In this document: positions 1 through 4,700 of the stretch, one piece after another
Position numbering within the stretch: position 1 is the stretch's first letter
How the letters are laid out: each line of letters opens with the position of its first letter
DNA from: Candidatus Methanodesulfokora sp.
Lineage (GTDB): Archaea > Korarchaeota > Korarchaeia > Korarchaeales > Korarchaeaceae
Length of the DNA stretch: 5,824 nucleotides
Direction of reading: 5' to 3'
NCBI GenBank assembly: GCA_023269865.1
Contig: JAGDWR010000029.1
Span: 8,713-14,536 of the forward strand
Program-made: the position numbers and the translations under genes
The notes under the pieces: model-generated
The model's input: only the letters and a program-made list of their open reading frames with translations
Databases searched by the model: none
Told to the model about the DNA's origin: nothing

Positions 1-779
1 ATCCTCTGATAAAAGAGCTTGAGAGCAAGGGAATGCCCGTGGGAGGGACTGGAAAGTCCTATAAGCCGATAGTCCACACAATAGGGTGGAATCACTGCCA
101 CACAGCTGTGATAGATGCGCCTGGGTTGGCTAAAGCGATATCAGATGGCCTCTTTGAATATTTCAAGAGGAACGATCTGCCAGCAAAGCTGAAGATAGCA
201 ATAGCATGCTGCCTTAACATGTGTGGTGCAGTTCATTGCTCCGACATAGCAATAGTTGGCATGCACAGAAAGCCTCCTGTTGTTGATGATGAGATTGTAG
301 CCAAGTTCTGCGAGATACCAACTACAGTGGCCAGCTGTCCAACATTAGCCATAAAGCCGAAGGTCCTTCCGGATGGAAAGAGAAGTGTTGAGATAAATCC
401 TGAGAGATGCATGTACTGCGGAAATTGTTACACTGTCTGTCCAGGTTTGAACATAATAAACCCGAAGTACGACTGCCTCTCGCTCTGGGTCGGAGGAAAA
501 GTGCCAAATGCAAGAAGTCCTCCGATGTACTCCAGGCTTGTAATACCGTATTTGCCCAATAATCCACCAAGATGGCCTGAGACGGTTGAGGCAATAAAGA
601 AGATAGTGAAAGCATGGATTGAGAATGCGAGAGAGGATGAGAGAATAGGGGAGTGGATAGAGAGAATAGGGTGGGAGAAGTTCTTCAAGATAACAGGAAT
701 ACCGTTCACAGACAAGCACATAGATGACTTCATATTCTCCATAAGGGACTTCAGGACGACAACCCAGTTCAAATTCTGA
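1..779 (+). CDS. dsrB: Dissimilatory sulfite reductase beta subunit, C-terminal part (5' end outside window)
   Basis: DsrB pairs with DsrA in the cytoplasmic alpha2-beta2 enzyme that reduces sulfite with six electrons at a siroheme-[4Fe-4S] centre. The frame is open from base 3, giving 258 visible residues; about 110-120 N-terminal residues are missing compared with DsrB of known archaea. The ATG at 33 is internal, because the codons before it (PLIKELESKG) continue the family sequence. Numbering visible residues from base 3, Cys32 (in GWNHCHT) and the CCLNMC motif (Cys69, Cys70, Cys74) have the spacing of the siroheme/[4Fe-4S] ligands of catalytic DsrB. The inserted ferredoxin domain follows, with ASCPT (Cys112) and CMYCGNCYTVC (Cys136, 139, 142, 146). 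The protein ends with GEWIERIGWEKFF and the family-typical TTQFKF. No key residue is missing, so the enzyme looks functional. No dsrC, dsrD or dsrMK follows in the window. The family call is very secure; whether the enzyme works in the reductive direction is inferred from the archaeal setting. Confidence 0.97.
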   Translation, partial: PLIKELESKGMPVGGTGKSYKPIVHTIGWNHCHTAVIDAPGLAKAISDGLFEYFKRNDLPAKLKIAIACCLNMCGAVHCSDIAIVGMHRKPPVVDDEIVAKFCEIPTTVASCPTLAIKPKVLPDGKRSVEINPERCMYCGNCYTVCPGLNIINPKYDCLSLWVGGKVPNARSPPMYSRLVIPYLPNNPPRWPETVEAIKKIVKAWIENAREDERIGEWIERIGWEKFFKITGIPFTDKHIDDFIFSIRDFRTTTQFKF

Positions 780-790
780 AATTCCCTTCC

Positions 791-803
791 CATCTTTTTT
801 CCT
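791..803 (+). terminator. Oligo-T archaeal terminator after dsrB
   Basis: A pyrimidine-rich stretch begins 11 bases after the dsrB stop codon and contains an uninterrupted run of six T (795-800). No hairpin precedes it. Archaeal RNA polymerase commonly terminates at such T-runs without a stem-loop. The position between a gene end and a new promoter fits, but the call rests on composition alone. Confidence 0.5.
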
Positions 804-805
804 CT

Positions 806-820
806 GGAAATCTTTTTAAG
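806..820 (+). promoter_or_regulatory. Candidate archaeal BRE/TATA promoter of the hemB operon
   Basis: A purine block (ggaaa, 806-810), suited to TFB recognition, is followed directly by an AT-rich TATA-like box (tctttttaag, 811-820). This is the usual BRE-TATA order in archaea. With a typical distance of about 25 bases, transcription would begin near 840. That is inside or just after the strong ribosome binding site at 826-833, so either the leader is nearly absent and the hemB start is at 847, or the real promoter lies elsewhere. Confidence 0.45.
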
Positions 821-825
821 TTATC

Positions 826-833
826 TTAGGAGG
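826..833 (+). promoter_or_regulatory. Strong Shine-Dalgarno site of hemB
   Basis: The sequence ttaggagg contains AGGAGG, a perfect match to the 16S rRNA 3' end. It lies 4 bases before the ATG at 838 and 13 bases before the in-frame ATG at 847. The spacing is a little short for the first and long for the second, so the site favours 838 without proving it. Confidence 0.6.
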
Positions 834-837
834 AATA

Positions 838-1839
838 ATGGGTGATATGTTGCGTTTTCCTGTTACAAGGCCTAGAAGACTGAGAAGGACAAAGTTTATC
901 AGGGATCTCGTGGCTGAGACAAAAGTCGACCCTGGAGATCTCATATTCCCTCTCTTTGTAAAGGAGGGGCTGAGAGAAAAGGAGCCAATAGAGGCAATGC
1001 CAGGTCAGTACAGGTTTTCTCTGGAAGAGCTGCTGAAAGAGATGAACGAGCTGTTGGAGCTCGGCTTGAGAAATATCATACTTTTTGGAATACCTGAGAG
1101 AAAGGATGAGATTGGATCATCTGCATATGATAAAGAGGGGATTGTGCAGAGAGCAGTAAGGAAGCTGAAGGATGAGTTTTCAAATGAGATAACTATTTTC
1201 ACTGATGTCTGCCTCTGCCAGTACACAACTCATGGGCATTGTGGCATAATAACAGGAAATTCAGTTGATAATGATGAGACATTGAAACAAATAGCAAAGA
1301 TAGCTGTAAGCCATGCAGAAGCTGGATCTGATGTTGTAGCTCCATCTGGAATGATGGATGGAGCTGTAAAGGCAATAAGGGAAGCTCTAGATGATGCAGG
1401 TTATAAGGAAACAGCTATAATGTCCTATTCCTCAAAATACGCATCTGTTCTATATGGACCTTTCAGAGAAGCAGCTTCATCGGCTCCCAAGTTTGGAGAC
1501 AGGCGCGGATATCAGATGGATCCCAGAAACTCGGATGAGGCATTGAGAGAGGCGCTTCTGGATATAAAGGAGGGAGCCGACATAATAATGGTCAAACCAG
1601 CAACCTGGTACCTAGATGTTATAAGGAGGCTCAGCAAACTGCCAGTTCCCTTGGCTGCATACAATGTGAGCGGTGAGTACTCAATGGTGAAGCTCGCCTG
1701 TAAAGCTGGGCTTTTGGATGAGAAGCTGGCTGTCTGGGAGATGCTTCATTCTATAAAGAGGGCTGGTGCTGATATTATAATAACATATTTCGCAAAGGAT
1801 TATGCAAGATGGCACAAAAATGGTGAGCTCGGCCCTTGA
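838..1839 (+). CDS. hemB: Porphobilinogen synthase (5-aminolevulinate dehydratase), zinc type
   Basis: HemB joins two molecules of 5-aminolevulinate into porphobilinogen, the first step common to all tetrapyrroles; it is cytosolic and usually octameric. The 333 residues match the usual length. The N-terminal RPRRLRR...DLIFPLFV segment is typical. Residues 123-136 (DVCLCQYTTHGHCG) hold Cys125, Cys127 and Cys135, the three-cysteine site that binds catalytic zinc; magnesium-type enzymes have aspartates there. The two Schiff-base lysines are Lys200 (SYSSKYAS, followed by YGPFREA) and Lys253 (MVKPATWYLD). I chose the ATG at 838 because AGGAGG precedes it; an ATG three codons later (847) gives an equally typical N-terminus. 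This is the first gene of the hemB-hemC-cobA-hemD operon. No hemA or hemL is beside it, so 5-aminolevulinate must be made by genes elsewhere. The identification is very secure. Confidence 0.97.
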   Translation: MGDMLRFPVTRPRRLRRTKFIRDLVAETKVDPGDLIFPLFVKEGLREKEPIEAMPGQYRFSLEELLKEMNELLELGLRNIILFGIPERKDEIGSSAYDKEGIVQRAVRKLKDEFSNEITIFTDVCLCQYTTHGHCGIITGNSVDNDETLKQIAKIAVSHAEAGSDVVAPSGMMDGAVKAIREALDDAGYKETAIMSYSSKYASVLYGPFREAASSAPKFGDRRGYQMDPRNSDEALREALLDIKEGADIIMVKPATWYLDVIRRLSKLPVPLAAYNVSGEYSMVKLACKAGLLDEKLAVWEMLHSIKRAGADIIITYFAKDYARWHKNGELGP

Positions 1840-2714
1840 AGTACAGAGTTGGCACGAGAGGAAGCAAATTAGCTCTGGCTCAAACGGAAGAGGTCTTGAA
1901 TCTGCTGAAAAAAGAGATTCCAGGGGCTGAATTTGAGATAGTCGTGATGAGAACAAGAGGAGATGTCGATCTCAAAACTCCTCTCTACATGATAGAATCG
2001 AAAGGGATTTTTGAGAGGGAGATAAATTCAGCAGTTGAGAGGGGGGAAATAGACTTTGCTGTTCACAGCATGAAGGATCTTCCAACATCAATAGAGCTTG
2101 CGATAGCAGCAGTTCCGCCGAGAAGAAGCCCTTATGATGTCATTGTTACAAGGGATGGATCAGGCATTGCTGAGCTTCCAAGAGGCGCAAGGGTTGGGAC
2201 AAGCAGCATGAGGAGGATAAGCCACCTGAAATACTTGAGACCAGATCTAGAAGTTGTTCCAATAAGGGGAAATGTTGATACCAGGCTGAGAAAACTGGAG
2301 AATCTAGATGCAATTGTAGTGGCCGAGGCAGCTTTGGAAAGGCTCAATCTGAATGTGAAGGGAGAGAGAATAGAGGAGATGACCCCGGCTGCAGGACAGG
2401 GAGCTCTGGCTGTTGTCTCAAGGAAGGAGATGGTCCCTCTGCTCAGCAGGATAAATGATGAGATAAGCTTTAATGAGGTCATGCTCGAGAGAAAGGTGAT
2501 GTCTGGTCTAAGGGCTGGATGTAAGACCCCTGTGGGAGTTCATGCAGATCTGAGAAGGAGGATTATTACGATATCGGCTGTGTCAAGGGACTTCAAAAGG
2601 ATTGCAAGAGCTTCTGTGGAAATAAGGAATATAAGTTCAGCAGCGGATGAGGCTGTAGAGGAGTTCCTCTCCTCAGGAGGAATGGAGATACTGTCTGAGT
2701 GGAGGAGGTCCTGA
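1836..2714 (+). CDS. hemC: Hydroxymethylbilane synthase (porphobilinogen deaminase)
   Basis: HemC links four porphobilinogen units into the linear tetrapyrrole hydroxymethylbilane, using a covalently bound dipyrromethane primer. The 292 residues are close to the normal length. Visible landmarks are the N-terminal VGTRGSKLALAQ (residues 5-16), HSMKDLPT (77-84) with the catalytic aspartate Asp81, GTSSMRR (121-127) with substrate-binding arginines, PIRGNVDTRL (142-151), AAGQGALAV (185-193), and GLRAGCKTPVG (224-234), where Cys229 carries the dipyrromethane cofactor. Translation begins with TTG at 1836, which overlaps the hemB TGA stop by four bases (TTGA). A GGTGAG at 1822-1827 provides a Shine-Dalgarno site 8 bases upstream. 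No other initiation codon nearby preserves the conserved VGTRGSK segment, so the TTG start is well supported. Coupling to hemB translation is likely. All key residues are present. Confidence 0.96.
   Translation: MKYRVGTRGSKLALAQTEEVLNLLKKEIPGAEFEIVVMRTRGDVDLKTPLYMIESKGIFEREINSAVERGEIDFAVHSMKDLPTSIELAIAAVPPRRSPYDVIVTRDGSGIAELPRGARVGTSSMRRISHLKYLRPDLEVVPIRGNVDTRLRKLENLDAIVVAEAALERLNLNVKGERIEEMTPAAGQGALAVVSRKEMVPLLSRINDEISFNEVMLERKVMSGLRAGCKTPVGVHADLRRRIITISAVSRDFKRIARASVEIRNISSAADEAVEEFLSSGGMEILSEWRRS
2701..2709 (+). promoter_or_regulatory. Shine-Dalgarno site deciding the cobA start
   Basis: The sequence ggaggaggt lies inside the last codons of hemC, with GGAGG ending 8 bases before the ATG at 2714. 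It supports 2714 as the cobA start over the in-frame GTG at 2699, which would place this site inside the coding sequence. Confidence 0.7.
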
Positions 2715-3442
2715 TGGGAAAGGTGTACATAGTGGGCGCCGGGCCGGGAGACCCAGAGCTCATAACTTTAAAAGGATTGAATATATTGAAAAAAGCAGAT
2801 GTTGTGATATACGACAGGCTTGTGAGCGAGGATCTGATAGCTGTAGCAACAAATGCAAAGGAGTTGATATACGTAGGAAAGCATATAGGAGAATCTGAGA
2901 AGCAGGAGGAGATAAATGAGCTCCTGATAGAGAAAGCAAGGCAGTATGAAGTTGTTGTCAGGCTAAAAAATGGTGATCCCTTTGTATTTGGAAGAGGAGG
3001 GGAGGAGTGCGAAGCTCTGAGGGATGCAGGAATAGAATATGAAGTGGTTCCGGGAATATGCTCCGCTCTCGCAGCCCCTCTTTATGCCGGAATACCCCTG
3101 ACGCACAGAAATTACTCCTCATCTGTTGCGATAACAGTTGGCCACAGAAAGGAGGGAAAAAAGCCGGATCTTGTAAGAACTTTCAGATCGGCTGATACTG
3201 TGGTTGTCCTCATGGGAGTCTCCAATCTGGCAGAGATAGTGAGACAGGCAGTGAACGCCGGTCTCAGCATCAAAACCCCTGTGGCCATAATAGAGAAGGC
3301 TACGACACGGGAGCAAAGAGTGATCACAGGGACACTTGATGACATAGTTCAGAGGGCTGCTGAGGAGAAAATAGCCCCACCAGCTGTAATAGTCTTCGGC
3401 GATGTTGTCAAGATGAGGGAGAAGCTGAGGTGGGGATTATGA
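2714..3442 (+). CDS. cobA: Uroporphyrinogen-III C-methyltransferase (SUMT)
   Basis: SUMT transfers two methyl groups from S-adenosylmethionine to uroporphyrinogen III, giving precorrin-2, the branch point for siroheme, cobalamin and siroheme-derived heme. From the ATG at 2714 the protein has 242 residues, the length of a stand-alone SUMT. Family motifs are VGAGPGDPEL (residues 7-16), the AdoMet-binding GDPFVFGRGGEE (87-98), VVPGICSALA (111-120), GIPLTHR (126-132) and the later VVLMGV. There is no N-terminal dehydrogenase/ferrochelatase domain as in CysG, and no fused HemD as in some bacteria. The start overlaps the hemC stop by one base (TGATG), and a GGAGGAGGT site sits just upstream; an alternative GTG at 2699 adds five atypical residues. 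Other precorrin methyltransferases share this fold, but the motifs and the place between hemC and hemD fit SUMT best. Confidence 0.94.
   Translation: MGKVYIVGAGPGDPELITLKGLNILKKADVVIYDRLVSEDLIAVATNAKELIYVGKHIGESEKQEEINELLIEKARQYEVVVRLKNGDPFVFGRGGEECEALRDAGIEYEVVPGICSALAAPLYAGIPLTHRNYSSSVAITVGHRKEGKKPDLVRTFRSADTVVVLMGVSNLAEIVRQAVNAGLSIKTPVAIIEKATTREQRVITGTLDDIVQRAAEEKIAPPAVIVFGDVVKMREKLRWGL
3427..3432 (+). promoter_or_regulatory. Shine-Dalgarno site of hemD
   Basis: GAGGTG near the end of cobA ends 6 bases before the ATG at 3439. It marks 3439 as the hemD start; the in-frame GTG at 3430 is part of this site and is unlikely to be used. Confidence 0.65.
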
Positions 3443-4137
3443 AGCTCATTGTTCTCGGAACTGCGGAGACAGCTCAGAGGCTTAAAAGAATGTTGAAATG
3501 CCTTGATGTAGAGGCATTGGAGCTTATAGACACTTCTGTCATACCTGAGGCAATAGATAAGGTTAGATCCTGCTTGAAAAAAGTAAAACCAGATATAAGC
3601 GTGTTCACAAGCAAAAGTGCAGTAAAATATATCTGGGAGCTTGTTCCTGATGCAGCTGAGGCTGCAAAGAAGTTTTCTCTTGCTATAGGCCCAGGAACTG
3701 CTGAGTCTTTGCTCAAAAGAGGAGCGAAGAATGTTTTAATCCCGAGAAAGAATTCATCAAGAGGTATAGTTGATTTTCTAAATTCTTTTAATGGGAATGC
3801 ATTTATATATTCTTCTGATAGGGTGGATTCAAGCATCGAAGAGCTATGTGGTGAGAGACTTCTCCTCTTTAAGATATACAGAATTATTCCCAGAGTTGAA
3901 AGAGCGGGCGATCTCCTCAGGATTTTATCGGATGGCGATTTCATATTGCTCACATCAACATCCGTCTTGGAAGCTCTTCTCATGATAAAAGATGACCTCC
4001 TAAAGAGAAATGCAAAAATAGTTGCAATAAGCAGGAGAATAGCGGAAAAAACTGCGAACATGATAGGAAAGGTGGACCTATTTTATGAGGAAGATGATAT
4101 GTCGAGGCTGAGCGAATTTCTCTCTTCATTGTGCTGA
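3439..4137 (+). CDS. hemD: Uroporphyrinogen-III synthase, divergent
   Basis: HemD cyclises hydroxymethylbilane with inversion of ring D to give uroporphyrinogen III, the substrate of the neighbouring CobA. The family is known for low sequence conservation, and this 232-residue protein shows only its weak landmarks: VFTSKSAV (residues 55-62), AIGPGTAESLLKRGAKNVLIP in two parts (82-90 and 91-102), LLTSTSVLEAL (160-170, the mirror of the first motif in the second half of the two-domain fold), and ISRRIAEKTANMIG (187-200). Length and two-domain symmetry fit the family. The ATG overlaps the cobA stop by four bases (ATGA), with GAGGTG 6 bases upstream. The assignment rests on these motifs together with operon position after hemB, hemC and cobA. 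Catalysis in this family does not depend on strongly conserved residues, so activity cannot be judged from sequence. Confidence 0.86.
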   Translation: MKLIVLGTAETAQRLKRMLKCLDVEALELIDTSVIPEAIDKVRSCLKKVKPDISVFTSKSAVKYIWELVPDAAEAAKKFSLAIGPGTAESLLKRGAKNVLIPRKNSSRGIVDFLNSFNGNAFIYSSDRVDSSIEELCGERLLLFKIYRIIPRVERAGDLLRILSDGDFILLTSTSVLEALLMIKDDLLKRNAKIVAISRRIAEKTANMIGKVDLFYEEDDMSRLSEFLSSLC

Positions 4138-4154
4138 TGGATTTCCTCTTCTAA

Positions 4155-4168
4155 CGAAAAATTTATCT
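4155..4168 (+). promoter_or_regulatory. Candidate archaeal promoter of the ferredoxin-AOR operon
   Basis: A purine block (cgaaaa, 4155-4160) precedes a TATA-like atttatct (4161-4168), the BRE-TATA arrangement of archaea. The expected transcription start is near 4190, giving a leader of roughly 10-14 bases before the ATG at 4202. This spacing is natural, so the promoter is more convincing than the one before hemB. Confidence 0.5.
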
Positions 4169-4175
4169 TTTTTCC
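4168..4175 (+). terminator. T6 run, possible terminator of the hem operon
   Basis: Six consecutive T (4168-4173) followed by CC lie about 30 bases after the hemD stop. There is no stem-loop. The run touches the TATA-like box of the next operon, so the same AT-rich tract may both end the hem transcript and position the next promoter. Confidence 0.35.
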
Positions 4176-4201
4176 TAGAGAATTTTCTGTTCGGGATTTA
4201 C

Positions 4202-4696
4202 ATGACAAATGCCTTTGGAATACTCGTTTTCAACCCGGGAAATTGTACTGGATGCAGAATATGCGAAATGGCATGTTCTTTCTTTCATTATAGGGAATAC
4301 AACCCCTCAAGATCGAGGATAAGGGTGTTAAAGATAGAGAAAGAAGGAATATATATTCCCATGACATGTCTTCACTGCGGCAATCCCCCTTGTGTTGATG
4401 CATGTCCAACAGGGGCGATGTACAGAGCAGATGGCTCTGTTGAGCTTGATACAAAAAAATGCATAAACTGTAGGATGTGCATGCTGGCATGTCCCTTTGG
4501 AGCTATCTCGGTTGATAGGGTAACAATGAATGTGATAAAGTGTGATCTCTGCAAAGGGGATCCACAATGTGCAAAATACTGCCCAGCTGGGGCTATAAAG
4601 TATGTGAGAGTTGAGAGAGCAGGAGAGATGAGGAGGAGATCTTACGCTGATAGGACTGCAGGAGCTATTTCCTTATCTCAGAGCAAGGGGTGGTGA
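4202..4696 (+). CDS. Four-cluster [4Fe-4S] ferredoxin subunit, partner of the downstream AOR
   Basis: This 164-residue cytoplasmic protein has no signal peptide or membrane segment. It has sixteen cysteines in four groups: Cys15/18/21/25, Cys56/59/64/68, Cys87/90/93/97 and Cys114/117/123/127. This is the pattern of HycB/DmsB-type iron-sulfur subunits that hold four [4Fe-4S] clusters in a row. Such small subunits are known beside tungsten aldehyde oxidoreductases (AorA of Aromatoleum, WorS of WorLS systems), where they carry electrons away from the catalytic subunit. The gene ends one base before the ATG pair of the AOR gene, so the two are almost certainly co-translated. Residues 128-164 form a basic tail (GEMRRRSYADRT) without cysteines and of unknown role. 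The ATG at 4202 lacks a strong Shine-Dalgarno site; with the promoter placed at 4155-4168 the transcript would be short-leadered. The electron-transfer role is secure, the exact partner is inferred from adjacency. Confidence 0.9.
   Translation: MTNAFGILVFNPGNCTGCRICEMACSFFHYREYNPSRSRIRVLKIEKEGIYIPMTCLHCGNPPCVDACPTGAMYRADGSVELDTKKCINCRMCMLACPFGAISVDRVTMNVIKCDLCKGDPQCAKYCPAGAIKYVRVERAGEMRRRSYADRTAGAISLSQSKGW
4688..4696 (+). promoter_or_regulatory. Shine-Dalgarno site of the AOR gene
   Basis: The sequence gggtggtga spans the ferredoxin stop codon. GGTGA (4692-4696) complements the 16S rRNA 3' end and lies 1 base before the ATG at 4698 and 4 bases before the ATG at 4701, favouring the second. 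Confidence 0.5.
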
Positions 4697-4700
4697 CATG

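Noticed and set aside
33..35. ATG at 33 as the start of a 248-residue protein
   Set aside because: The frame is open to the left edge, and the codons before it continue DsrB family sequence; the gene is simply cut by the window.
641..671. Direct repeat gagaataggg at 641-650 and 662-671
   Set aside because: It encodes two ERIG units in a DsrB segment (GEWIERIGWE) that is conserved in the family at protein level, so it is a coding coincidence, not a DNA repeat element.
2699..2701. GTG start for cobA at 2699
   Set aside because: The GGAGGAGGT site would fall inside the gene, and the extra MEEVL does not belong to the SUMT N-terminus; 2714 fits better.
3430..3432. GTG start for hemD at 3430
   Set aside because: It is part of the GAGGTG ribosome site that serves the ATG at 3439.
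3791..3985. 64-residue + strand frame inside hemD
   Set aside because: It is an out-of-frame shadow with no ribosome site or recognisable motif.
3474..4061. 195-residue open frame antisense to hemD with a hydrophobic start
   Set aside because: It lies wholly within hemD on the opposite strand and has no family motif; its hydrophobic N-terminus comes from reading lysine- and alanine-rich codons backwards.
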